Assembly: GCF_032854445.1 (NCBI RefSeq)
Contig: NC_088297.1
Coordinates: 24,255,127-24,319,126, forward strand
Length of the DNA: 64,000 bases
Source of the DNA: Liolophura sinensis
Lineage: Eukaryota; Mollusca; Polyplacophora; Chitonida; Chitonidae
Reading direction: 5' to 3'
A program made the translations under genes and the position numbers. Below, in pieces: positions 43,081 through 53,859 of the stretch. A model generated the notes under the pieces. The model had not been told where the DNA came from. It ran no database searches and saw only the letters and a program-made list of their open reading frames with translations. Numbering within the stretch: the first letter of the stretch is position 1; each line of letters starts with the position of its first letter.

Positions 43081-44029
43081 CATTAGATTCATTTGTCACC
43101 TTTGAGATAATAATCTTCAATATAACAATACGGTCAAACGCATATTCTGGATTGATGGTTTGATGGCTTTATAAATTTGAGCCTATAAAAGAGCCGTGAC
43201 AATCATGTTGGTTATTGAATGCCTAATATTCCATTCCCGTGATATTAATACCAACCGTACTTCGACTGAGAGTCGATCACGCTCTTTACCTATCAGTGCA
43301 TGTTTGGACATTGACCAACCCACCTACCCCTCCCTCAAATCCCTCCATACGCGCACACACACCACCCTTTTTAGCTATTCGTGGAGACAGCTCAAATGAC
43401 CGTTTGCGCAATCAAACGTTCCTCGACGACCACTTGCCTGCCACCAATATGGCGTGTATATCTATCTATACGTCACACGTGGGTAAGTTCGTCAGTAACA
43501 TACCCATCGTCGATGGATTACCCCGAGCACATCGGTTTCCCCCATACATCAAACTAACCACCTTTTTGTAGATGAAAACTTCCTGAGTACGGCGTCAAAG
43601 AAGAATCAACGATTATTTAAATGTATAAATATCAGTACATGTAAGTTTGATGTTGGTGTCGAAAGACTGTGTTGGCAGTTGCAAAGTCCACATGAGCCCT
43701 GTGGACTGTCCAGTGTCAAATCCCGTAAAGGAAAGCCCATCGGCTATTGGAAGCGACAATACACACTAATTTTACCACGCCAATTCTGTTGTGGATAATG
43801 CTCTTTTGGAGATCTGACGGGCGTAGGGTTTGTGTACTTTCACTAAGCCCTTTTGGACATCTAATGGAATCTGTTGGTGTACAAACCCAGCGTGTTGAAA
43901 GCAGTTCCTGTTGATAAGATACTTGACATCACCGTGACCTAACATACTTAAAGAGGAAGAAAACATAAACATGATGCCAAACTCAGAGGAGTGGATGGGT
44001 GAATGCTTAGGGTTTAAAATTGTACCGGT

Positions 44030-44325
44030 ACTACATAACTTTTTAGTAACATAACGACGAAGGAGTCCGTAGAGTACACGTACGTGTAATGTGCCTCCTT
44101 GTTGCAGGACGAATTTCCACCGCTCCTTTTTCTAAAGCTGCTTCACGGAGACGACTTACCCGAGCCATTATACTGATACGGGTCAACCAGTTGTTGCACG
44201 ACAATCGAACGACAATCGAACGACAATCGAGGAAGCCTACAACTTCCTCATTTTAAGTCTTAGGTGTGACCCTGGATTCCCCAATGCGGAAGCTCTAGTA
44301 ACTCAACCAAAAGGTGGTCCCAAAT
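44030..44325 (-). mobile_element. SINE family B copy with internal 11-base triplication
   Basis: Shares GGACGAATTTCCACCGCTCC and ATTATACTGATACGGGTCAA with the other copies. An 11-base unit, ACAATCGAACG, occurs nearly three times at 44202-44232, a local expansion absent from the other copies. Confidence 0.7.
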
Positions 44326-44463
44326 ACCCACCATACAAAAATTATTTTGATATGTCTTTTTCTCTTTAAAGAAAAATCGGGAACAAATACTGAACACCAC
44401 ACTTACAACTAACTTTCGGCAGTCTTTCGTCTAAACTTGATGTAATTTTTTTGTACGTTTTTC

Positions 44464-44825
44464 TGCAGACAGACAGACACACAGACAGACAGACAGACAT
44501 AAAGGCAGACATAAAGACAAACATACGCATACAGACATAGAGGCGGACAGACAGACAGACAGACACAGACATACACACGGACAGACATACAGACACAAAG
44601 ACATACACGCACAGACAGACGCACGAACAGACACACGGACAGACACACGGACATACACACACACGCACGCGCATATGTACATACATACATACAGACAGAC
44701 ACATATACACATAGACAGACACACGGGTATAAACAGACAGACACATGGACATACACACACATGCACGCGCACATGTACAGACATACGCACGGACATACAC
44801 ACAGACATACACACAGACAGACACA
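44464..44825. repeat. ACAGAC/ACATAC microsatellite
   Basis: About 360 bases of ACAGACAGACAC and ACATACACAC motifs. Cys/Val-rich minus frames and His/Thr-rich plus frames are artefacts. Confidence 0.95.
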
Positions 44826-45272
44826 AAAATTTCTCATTCGCCTGCCACCGCAGGCCGATCTGCATGGAGAAACTCAAAGTGTCTGAGTAAAACTATAGAT
44901 CCATGGCACGATACTGACAAGCTTTCTCACGTGCATACGTGCATACCATATGTATCCCAAACGGTCCTACGAACTCTGGGGAACACTTTTTGTTACAAAG
45001 ACCACAAAAAGATTGGAAACGGGCAATCTTGAATTCCTTGTCCAACGACGGGACTGAACTTCCGCCTGGTGGTCGGTAATCTATCGACAACATTACTTTC
45101 TGATCAATATTCCGGCATACATGCCCTTTGGAGGGTAATATTTTTAATAGATAGAACTTGTACCTTCAAACTAGAATAGATTAACTACGTTAGAAGTTAC
45201 AACTTGTAACTACAGATGTCTAATATTCTTGCATATTTTTTGCTTGGAACAAGATAGATCAAAGACAAAAGA

Positions 45273-45415
45273 AAGTTTATTTATTTATTTATTTGATTGG
45301 GTGTTTTACGCTGTACTCAAGAATATTTCACTTATACGACGGTTGCTGGCCGGAAGTCACAGTGCCCGCATTGATGAGAGGCTTCTAGGTCATTAGAGCC
45401 ACAGAGGCCTCATAA
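45273..45415 (-). mobile_element. SINE family A, internally deleted copy
   Basis: A (TTTA)n tail, then GTTTTACGCTGTACTCAAGA, then a direct jump from the body to the head (GAGAGGCTTCTAGGTCATTA to CCACAGAGGCCTC). Confidence 0.78.
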
Positions 45416-45628
45416 AAGAAAATGGATGAATGATAAGTTGTGAACTTTTTCCTGAAGTGACATGGAAGAGAGCTGCCAAGACGTAGCCCTTACAAATACC
45501 AAACCTCTTCCTATTTCATTCATTTATTTATTTGATTGATCTTTAACTCTATCATAAAAAGTTACATGTATGTGACAGCAGTCAGGCTTATGGATAGAGG
45601 AAATCGGAGTGCTCAAAGTGAGTCACCA

Positions 45629-45724
45629 GGTACGAGTCAGTTACGTTCACCAGGTACGAGTCAGTTACGTTCACCAGGTACGAGTCAGTTACGTTCACCA
45701 GGTACGAGTCAGTTACGTTCACCT
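45629..45724. repeat. 24-base direct repeat, 4 copies
   Basis: Units of ACCAGGTACGAGTCAGTTAC plus GTTC, almost identical, so recent. The plus frame repeats SPGTSQLR, but nothing else supports a gene. Confidence 0.92.
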
Positions 45725-45794
45725 GACAAAAATCTTGACTTAGAAAGGCTGGATTTGTCAATGGCCAAGGGCCTGGCGATAACTCTGGGAGACT

Positions 45795-45990
45795 GGTTGT
45801 AGTGGTAAGATTCCAACCTTTTCTCCGGGTAGGCGTGACTTATTCATGAATATTAATGAAACACGTCATCACTGGAAATATGTTTTAGGGTTGGGGTTAG
45901 TGTTCGGATTAGGAGATAGGGTTAGGATTACGGTTAGACGTGTTTCGTTCATATTCATAAAGGAAAGGATCGTAATCTTACCGCTACCGT
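45795..45990. mobile_element. Foldback (MITE-like) element with telomere-like core
   Basis: The left arm starts GGTAAGATTCC (45804) and the right arm ends GATCGTAATCTTACC (45982). The arms pair over about 45 bases, including GAAACACGTC against GACGTGTTTC, with an extra 19 or so bases on the left. The centre (45885-45940) is made of degenerate GGTTAG/TTAGGG-like units. No open frame, so a non-autonomous element is the simplest reading. Confidence 0.6.
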
Positions 45991-46726
45991 CGCCTCATTA
46001 GTTTGCCTTCAGCTGTTGGTATTGTACAAAACTGCATTGGAATTCTTCCATACTGACAGTTACAAAAATCAACGTGATGAACAGTTCAGGAATTGTAATT
46101 CCAGATCTCCATCTCAACGAGAGCTTTTCCATCAACTTTCTTTAGCAAGCACACGTATCTGTAAAAACAAAGACGTTTATTCTGGTAAACTACAAATATC
46201 CTAAGTTAGGTAACTCTTCATGTAATATCTACAGATTTAGAAATTGTAGTCGTATCACAAATTGTTCCCTGAACTCCTCTACTTTCCTGGAACACTTAAT
46301 ATCTACCGTGAGGACTTGTTCCTAGATTAGACTAACTGCTTTCCGTAAAGTGAATGATTGGAACTTTTTTACTTATTTCATGAGTGTTTAAAGCCGAATG
46401 TATCACTTACTGTATATGACGGCAGGAACTTTTATGATCCAAACAGGAAACCAACTGCTACTTTTTATCGTACTGGATTCTGAGACTCACACAGTCAGTA
46501 GACAAAGCTTGTATATACGAACTTCTAGACCCTAAACTGTGTAGGGTCACTGATATTCGTGTGGCATGTGAAATTCCCCATCAGCCGGCAGGATGAAGGT
46601 TACACCTTTGAACCAGTAAGGTCAGGAATGATCGCAATACCAGACGCATAACGGTACTGATGTTCAAAAGAAACGCTACCAAGGCTTTGAGAAACTACCG
46701 TCAGTATATATGAAATTCAACTCGGC

Positions 46727-46821
46727 TTACTTTCCCTTTAGAATACGTCCATCGTCGTACAGCTCTTTGAGTTCAGCCCAAGCTACCGCAAATTCCTGGG
46801 TGTATTCCAGTATGTCAATCA
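46727..46821 (-). CDS. SnoaL/DUF4440-like protein, candidate exon 3 (3' end uncertain)
   Basis: With acceptor TTTTGACAG, phase 1 continues GREVIDILEYTQEFAVAW and then AELKELYDDGRILKGK, ending in TAA at 46729-46727. A GTAAGC donor overlaps the stop (donor after 46731), so the exon may instead splice onward in phase 2. A full SnoaL fold would need more beta strands, which I could not find further left. Either the gene is truncated, or the remaining exons are diverged, or this exon is mis-assigned. Confidence 0.45.
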
Positions 46822-47303
46822 CTGTCAAAATGTCCCCCGACTCACCATGCTGGCCTATGTAACTCGGGAATTCTTGAATGAATGGATGAAAAGACTTTAG
46901 CCTGTATATTTGTCTTAAAAGATAAAAAGTTTTAAGTTTCTCAGCTTTTTTCTTGAGGCCTAAAAATGGGTGTAAAGTACTTTCTTCTAAGATCTCAACA
47001 AAGATAGCTGTCAAACCAACTTGAGGGCCGTTAATCTCTCTGTTCCGGTACTTTCGTCGATGACGTCAGTTTTGGAAATTTCCGACAATTGGTGGAACAT
47101 ATGCATACAGAGCAGTTATTAAGAGATATCAACTTCGTTTTAAGAATTTCATTCAACATATCTCTTAACACTGCCTAGGAGTTCCGGGTCAATCTTTGGT
47201 GACTCTTAAACCTTAAATCATTAAACCTCATTCTATCAAAGTCCAGCAGAACTGGAGAATTTCTTGAGTATAACATTGACATCATTCAAGTTCATTCAAT
47301 TTT

Positions 47304-47588
47304 TATTTACTTATTTATTTATTCATTTATTTTATTTGATTGGGGTTTTACGCCGTACTCAAGAATACTTCACTTATACGACGGCGGCCAGCATTATGGT
47401 GGGTGGAAACGGGGCACAGCCCGGGGGAACCCATGACCATCCGCAGGTTGCTGGAAGACCGTCCCACTTACGGCGGGAGAGGAAGCCAGCATGAGCTGGA
47501 CTTGAACTCACAGCGGCCGCATTGGTGAGAGGCTCCTGGGTCATTACGCTCCGCTAGCGCGCTAACCAACTAAGCCACAGAGGCCCCT
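47304..47588 (-). mobile_element. SINE family A, full-length copy with target-site duplication
   Basis: Runs from the (TTTA)n tail through GTTTTACGCCGTACTCAAGA and the body to the head complement GCTAACCAACTAAGCCACAG. TCATTCAATTTTT flanks it (47292-47304 and 47588-47600). It lies in a presumed intron of the SnoaL-like gene. Confidence 0.87.
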
Positions 47589-47714
47589 CATTCAATTTTT
47601 TTTTCCTTTACCTATTTGTTTGTCGTTTAACGTAACATGTAAGATAAATGTATCTATACGATGGCGGTAAGGTTCAAAGGTTCAGGAATCTATATTTTGG
47701 ACTTCATAGCGGAC

Positions 47715-47990
47715 CGAGTGAGTGAGTGCATGGGGTTTAAGGTCGTACTTAAGGTCGTTCAGTCATATGACGACGAAGATGTTCTTAGAGTGTTTGTAGT
47801 GTGTCTCCTTGTTGCGGGGCGGATTTCCACATCCCTTTCACCTAGTGCTGCTTCACTGAGACGAATTACCGAAGGCAAATAAGCGGCCCCATCCGAGCCA
47901 TTATACTTTCTCTTAATTCTGAACGCCAAGCGAAGAAGCAACACCTTCCTCTTCTCAGGTTTAGGTGTGACCCAGGATTGAACCTGGATG
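47715..47990 (-). mobile_element. SINE family B copy
   Basis: Order GAGTGAGTGCATGGGGTTTA, CAGTCATATGACGACGAAGA, GGGCGGATTTCCACATCCC, then AGGTGTGACCCAGGATTGAA. Adjacent to the family A copy at 47304-47588. Confidence 0.72.
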
Positions 47991-48112
47991 TATCTAAATA
48001 TTAAATCTGGTCCTTAATTTAGCAACTCCCCGAGATGTTTTGGAATTGAAAAAGGCACGGAATTTTTCAAAAATACGATTCCAGGCGTAGATGTATTCGA
48101 CAAACTGCCTAC

Positions 48113-48253
48113 CTTCCCTGCCGTGGATAGCGTGTAGATCTGGAGGGAGGACGACAGCCGTTTCTGTGTAAAACTCCGACGTGGCGTTAAACTCGTGCTT
48201 CTCTACGTCAGCTCCATAACGGTTGAAGATGTCCTGTAGTTCCGCGAGCCATT
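48113..48253 (-). CDS. SnoaL/DUF4440-like secreted protein, exon 2 (domain core)
   Basis: A 141-base exon, acceptor GGTTAATCAG, donor GTAGGCAG, phase 1 on both sides. It reads EWLAELQDIFNRYGADVEK, then FNATSEFYTETAVVLPPD and AIHGRE. The order helix, (F)YTxxAVVLPP, then G-R-E is characteristic of SnoaL-like/DUF4440 alpha+beta barrel proteins, whose animal members are mostly uncharacterised. The specific role is unknown. Confidence 0.65.
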
Positions 48254-48350
48254 CTGATTAACCAAAATTATGCATCCAATATTTAAATCAAATATACATG
48301 AATAATAAAGTTACAAAGCTAAATACCCGACCGTAAGCCAATACTGTAAA

Positions 48351-48442
48351 CATACAGAACTGTAACCCTACAGAACTGTAAACCTACAGAACTGTAAACC
48401 TCCAGAACTGTAGACCCACAGAATTGTAAACCTACAGATCGT
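48351..48442. repeat. 16-base direct repeat, about 6 copies
   Basis: Units of CCTACAGAACTGTAAA, in a presumed intron of the SnoaL-like gene. Confidence 0.88.
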
Positions 48443-48981
48443 ACTTCTGTGTGGAGAGTAAGTTTTGTAGATCTACTCCATTGGTTTTTATAAAAGAGTT
48501 GCAGCATTTACGTAAATCACAGGGCCCACTTGTGCGAAAGGGTATTAGCCAGCACTGGTATTTGGTCATGTTTTATATTTAAAATTTTAGCCAATCTCAC
48601 CAGCCAATGCAGTTCTCTAAAGTCAAAGTATAACAGCAGTAGTTTCAGTTCATATTTAATATGTTATACAATTCTTTTAGGTTAAGTGCAAAATTGAAGA
48701 TTTCATTTAAAGTTTAATCTTAAACCAGTTTTGAGCAACCGGGCCCAGACAAATATTGTGTAGATATAGAGAAATAGTAAATAGTGAAGTATTATTAAAC
48801 TAAGAGATTGTACTCCTAAGAGACCTCTGTAAATGGACACCAGCTGGAATGCGGACACATACACGCACTTGTACATGCTCTAGACACTTGAGCAAACATT
48901 TACCTTTGGACTGAGTTCTACAAGTAAATATTCAGTGGAATTAAGTTTGTTTAAACACGGCAACAAAACAGAAAAACCTAC

Positions 48982-49048
48982 CTTCTTTCCTGAAGGCCCA
49001 CGCGCCTCCGAAGACAAAAACAAGAAAGAGCACGTTGGAGAGCACCAT
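48982..49048 (-). CDS. SnoaL/DUF4440-like secreted protein, exon 1 (signal peptide)
   Basis: ATG is at 49048-49046. The 22 codons begin MVLSNVLFLVFVFGGAWA and end FRKE, a clear signal peptide with likely cleavage after AWA. Donor is GTAGGTTT in phase 1. It splices in frame to 48253. Just upstream (in the gene's sense) lie a SINE (49108-49330) and a 30-base tandem array (49370-49890), which would be in or near the promoter. Confidence 0.7.
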
Positions 49049-49107
49049 GTTTCTGAGGCTGAAAGAGAATGATTACAGCTGGTTACAGCTGCGGAATCAT
49101 GTTTTAT

Positions 49108-49330
49108 TTATTTATGTGATTGGTGTTTTACGCCGCACTCAAAAATATTTCACTTATACGACGGCGGCCAGCATTATGGTGGGAGCAAACCGGGCAAAGC
49201 CCAGAGGAAACCCGCGGCCACCTAGCCAGAGAGGAAGCCAGCATCAGCTGGACCGCATTGGTGACAGGTCACTACTTCTAGGTCACTATGCTGCGCTAGT
49301 GCGCTAACCAACAGAGCGACGGAGGCCCCG
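49108..49330 (-). mobile_element. SINE family A, near full-length copy
   Basis: Tail TTTATTTATGTG, GTTTTACGCCGCACTCAAAA, body with a deletion, then the head complement ending GAGCGACGGAGGCCCC. Directly upstream of the SnoaL-like gene's first exon. Confidence 0.82.
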
Positions 49331-49369
49331 CGGAATCATGTGCTTATGCGTGCATACACAGAATAATAT

Positions 49370-49890
49370 GTGGTTACATCTGTGGAAACAGAATGGCTTG
49401 TGGTTATAGGAGCAGGAACAGAATGGCATGTGGTTACATCTGTGGAAACCGAATGGCAAGTGGTTATATCACCGGGAACAGAATGGCATGTGGTTACATT
49501 TGTGGAAACAGAATGGCTTGTGGTTATAGCAGCGGGAACAGAATAACATTTGGTTACATCTGTGGAAACCGAATGGCAAGTGGTTATATCAGCGGGAACA
49601 GAATGGCATGTGGTTACATTTGTGGAAACAGAATGGCTTGTGGTTATAGCAGCAGGAACAGAATAACATTTGGTTACATCTACAGAAACGGAATGGCATG
49701 TTGTTATATCTACAGAAACAGTTGTTGTTTATATCTATCAGCGGGAACAGAATGGCATGCGGTTACATTTGTGGAGACAGAATGACTTGTGAATGTATCT
49801 GCGGAAACAGAATGGCATGACGGTATATCAACTGAAACAGAAAGGCACGTTGTTATATCTACAGAATAACGTGTGGTTATATCTGCCAGA
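49370..49890. repeat. 30-base array with 120-base higher-order period
   Basis: Basic units are about 30 bases (GAATGGCATGTGGTTACATC then TGTGGAAACA). Four-unit blocks at 49501 and 49621 are almost identical, a 120-base higher-order repeat. The 10-residue periodic open frame (NRMACGYICG) follows from the 30-base unit. Lies just upstream of the SnoaL-like gene. Confidence 0.9.
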
Positions 49891-51700
49891 GTGACTCCTA
49901 GTTATACCTGCGGAAACAGATCATTTAATTACACTTATAGGACGCGATACAATTACACCTGTGATAAACACCTTCGCGGTATGAAATTCAAATTACGTGA
50001 TACAAACAGCCTCTGGCTGGAGAACATTGAAAATCCATAAAAAATATCACCGATTAACCAATTTAATGCGAATGAGTTAATCTCCAATACCCACGGGAAC
50101 ATAGCATAATGGATTTTCTGAAACTCTGAGTGAATGTTCACAGTTATGCTTAATCATAGACCAAGTAAACTCGTATAAATCCTGTAAGTGTATGACTCCG
50201 GAAACACAACCGTACTGCGTTCTCAACGGTATCTTGAGGTCTGCTCTCCATTTCCGCTTTTAAAACCATCTGTTCGACCATACTTTTTTCTATTAAACGT
50301 TTCGTCATGTTTGTCTTCATAGCATTTGTCTGCTAGAGGTTGTCCATTCATCGTGTTAAATTAGATCGCCATGTTGGATATATGAACAGCAACCAAAGCG
50401 CATCTGAGATGCATGTTTTGTTATGGACAACTGATATTCTAGCATGGTACACGATTTGAACCTATGCATCGAAACAGACATTCGTATACCAGCCGTCAAC
50501 CATTAGGGAGGTTCCAGGTCAATAATTGGAAGACCTAATTCCCCGAAACGACGTCTAACACAAACCACCAAAGAACTAAGAAAGTATTTAAAGTACGAAA
50601 ATAGGAAAAATCATACAAAGAAAAGCAATCAATTGTTTCTCTAAATCAATGATGTTGGACAGATGCAAGTTGTGTTCTAGGCAACTCAGTGAAATTAGTG
50701 ATCAGTATAGTTCCTTACCTTAGTACATGTAAACAATACAAAATGCTGATTTAGACAATTTCTACACACTAACCGTCTTGAGGACGTATCCCAGAGTGTT
50801 GACCGCTTCACGCTATCGATAGGAAGAACCCGGACTAAATCCTGCCGGACTTTACACGTCCCCTCTTTCCAGTGAAACAGTTGTTCATTTGGTGCGCACA
50901 CGTACATATAAACTCACTTTTTAATGATGTTTTCCTGTCAACGCTTAAAACGTTTTTTTTTTTATCATTTGTCCGTTTTAATTAAAAATCTCGTCTTATA
51001 CCAATATGGACTTAAATGACAGTATGATAAGCGATCTTCAACATGCAAAATCAATACTTTTTGTATTTTTACAATATGTTTTACACCGGAGGCATGGAAA
51101 AAGTTTCCTTTCAATATGCCTTTACTGCATTCTAAAAGGGATAACGTATTAATTTGCGTTTGTGCTATTTTATCCTAATATTTTCCAAAAAAATATATTA
51201 AAAAACGTTTTTGTCTAATTTGTTTATGATTATTTTAACGATTTTGGTCACATGAAACGTATATATGTATATCGTACATTAACAACAAATCTGATAAGAT
51301 ATCTCATAAACAAACAAGTTGTTATACCGACGAGTTTTTGTCAAACCTCACAGAGGCAGTTTAACAAAATGTTACAAAGGGACCAAAAGCTACGAAAGTA
51401 TACGACAACCTAAGTTCGACTTTTGCGCGGGCAGAAGCGTGAACTCTTCAGAGCCGCGCAAAAAGAGATCAGCCTGTATATTCCTTCAACAACATGTAGG
51501 CCTACTTATTGTCCGTGGGCCTTGTTACATCCTGGGGTCAACTGTTAACTGATATATGGCCTGACATCAGACTATTTTAAAGCGGTCTCTGACAGCACAC
51601 GAACCCTGTCGTCTGTTCTGTCAATGTTTGACACTTTCAGTTGAGAAATGTCAGACCAAAGTGAGAAAGCGATCGATGAATTCGTTTAATTAGAAATATA
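49891..51700. other. Intergenic, nothing recognised except dispersed repeat
   Basis: AT-rich; only the family D copy at 50455-50640 stands out. Confidence 0.5.
50455..50640 (+). repeat. Dispersed repeat family D, copy 3
   Basis: Contains ATCGAAACAGACATTCGTAT, GGTCAATAATTGGAAGACCT and CACAAACCACCAAAGAACTA. Together with copies at 4395 and 36045 it defines a family of about 180 bases, probably non-coding and mobile. Confidence 0.6.
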
Positions 51701-51707
51701 TACCCGG

Positions 51708-52537
51708 TCAAAAAGCTACTGTGCATTAAAGTTTGCAGAAATTCAAAAACGTTTGAACGAATGCCGCAGGATTAACGCAACAGGAGATTGTGAGGCGGAT
51801 GCATTGTCACAGAAACACCATAGCAACGCTCACCCGACGCTCTTGGCGCCCATGGCTAATGATGCATGGGCAATATCGGTGGATTTGTTTGAACCATTTT
51901 AGGCCATTATGCCATAAACCCACAAACCGTAAGAAATCGTCTAACGGAGAAAGGGTAGCGCGCATGTCGCCCTCCGATACGTCAGTCGTTGCCGACACGT
52001 TATCGCCAAGCAAGGCTGCAGTGGTGCAGACAGCACGTAAGATGTCCTATACACTGGTGACAAAATTCACTGTCTAGGGACGAATCCGCTTGCCAACGCT
52101 TGTCCCCATACAGCTAGAGTGACGAGAGCATTCATGGATGCAAACCACCTTCATGTGAACCAATTTCGCGTACAAATTCATCAGATTAAGCCCCTACTGA
52201 GCCCGTTTGCGACGAAATGGGCCGAGGCTTGAGACGACAGCGACGCCGGCCCCAAAATGCTGACGGAATAGCTCTAGACCCAAGCAGAATATGACGGAGA
52301 CTGAGATGCACAGAAACCTTTGAAGCTCGTGGTTGACACCGGTTACTGAGCTAGCCAGCATTCACTTTGACCCTTCCACCGTCACTGACCTTGAAAACAC
52401 GTTTGCGACGTCACTTGAACAAACATTTTGGCATTTTATTTGACGATAGGGTCTTCGGTTGACGAATAAAAAAAATACAGTGTGTATTCGAAAATGGAAA
52501 AGAATATATTTATATCTATGCACAGTAACTTTGTTGA
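51708..52537 (+). mobile_element. Decayed Tc1/mariner-type DNA transposon with terminal inverted repeats
   Basis: The left end TCAAAAAGCTACTGTGCAT (51708 on) and right end ATGCACAGTAACTTTGTTGA (to 52537) are near-perfect inverted repeats. Between them, in shifting frames on the plus strand, are pieces of a Tc1-like transposase: TQQEIVRRMHCHRNTIATL (helix-turn-helix), VRNRLTEKG, RYRQARLQWCR, SRDES, and near the end LRRQRRRPQNAD. Stops, frameshifts and an internal deletion around 52100 make it inactive. The element is about 830 bases, shorter than an intact Tc1 (1.3-1.7 kb). Confidence 0.8.
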
Positions 52538-52539
52538 GT

Positions 52540-53480
52540 GAGTTTAATTCGGGCTAAGTGTCCAGCTTGGTGAGGTCAACACAGGTACAAGTCTTGATAC
52601 GATTATAACATGCATACAATGTGTTTCGTTAATCGCACTGTACTAAGGCAATATCACAAGCAGTTACATGAATCGAGGGGCCTATAATTAAAAGGCGGTG
52701 TCACGCGGATTGCTTGATACAAGATGCAATCTCGGAGCAGTCCACCCTAGAATTCCGCTTGCCTGGTGTAATTTTCATGTACATGTAGGCCTAGATCAAA
52801 AACAGTTAATAATATGTTATCTCTAACCAAATCTACCGATTTTAAGTACAGTTGGCCAAATGACGAGCGCGTTTATTCTCGGATTCTCTCGCAGTTTTGC
52901 AAAGTTTCCGTGGGCTATATTTTACATACATAGCAAACAAACTTCACTGGGTCGAATTTTGAAGGTAAACATTTTAGGTAAAAGAAATGAAAAAAGGTCA
53001 GCCTTAGCTAAAGGACCATTGAAAACTATCTCCAAACTATTAATGGGTAAACTAGTTAAAAGGTTTCCGGGATTCATCCACTTAAAGGCTTAACTGTTTT
53101 GGCCATACTGATCAATGTAGCTGTCTGGGATGGTAAACCGAAAGTTTCTAATTTAAAAGAGAAGAAAACATAATAATGTTGTCAAAATCAATCGAAAGAG
53201 CGTCAACTTCCCTGAAAATATGGTCTTTAATATTTTTCAGATTTTGCACAATGTTCTAAATAATGATGTGATGCTTGTCTTATAAATTTATTTGACATTT
53301 CTTATCTGATAAACCGAAGTCTAGTGCAAATATACTAGTATTTATTAACCATGTATTACATCTCCTTCATAAAATTGTTACACAACGGTTACATATACCA
53401 AATACCTACCACACAGCACATAGCCACTTGTAGTCTTGAATGTGCTTCATTTTCTGTTTCTGTGCCGCATTAAACCCATT
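52540..53480. other. Intergenic, one unexplained open frame
   Basis: A 77-codon plus frame (52860-53093) with Lys-rich, non-repetitive composition and no recognised family. Not supported as a gene. Confidence 0.35.
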
Positions 53481-53859
53481 ACTAGGGACTTAAATGAGTG
53501 GTTATCTCCCATATAGCGTTCGTGCTTGGTTTTGCCCCATATAGCGTTGGTGCTTGGTTACCTCCAACATAGGCTACTTCTTATATAGCGGTGGGGCTTC
53601 TTTACCTTTGATATGGCGGTGGTATTTGGTTACCTCCCACATAGCGTTAGTGCTTAGTTACCTCGCATATAGCAGTGGTTACTTCTCATATGGCATGGGT
53701 TACCTCCCACATAGCACTTAGCTCTTATATAGCAGTGATACATGGTTACTTTCCATATGGAACTGGTGCTGGGTATCTTCTCATATAGCGGTGGTACTAG
53801 GTTATCTCTCGTATGGGGTTGGTTACCTCCCATATGGCGTTGGTGCTTGGTTACCTCCC

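Larger units (their letters stand above)
43085..46720. other. Repeat-rich region left of the SnoaL-like gene
   Basis: Besides the listed SINEs, microsatellite, 24-base repeat and foldback element I see no supported gene. A minus frame at 43772-43972 (…GHGDVKYLINRNC…) looks non-repetitive but has no recognised family. Missing 3' exons of the SnoaL-like gene, if any, would lie here. Confidence 0.4.

Noticed and set aside
44366-44877. Cys/Val-rich minus frames of 140-150 codons
   Set aside because: Generated by the ACAGAC/ACATAC microsatellite.
45629-45802. Plus frame with SPGTSQLR repeats
   Set aside because: Produced by a 24-base direct repeat. Flanking residues show no domain.
49393-49785. 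130-codon plus frame with a 10-residue repeat
   Set aside because: Direct consequence of the 30-base tandem unit. No signal peptide or non-repeat domain.
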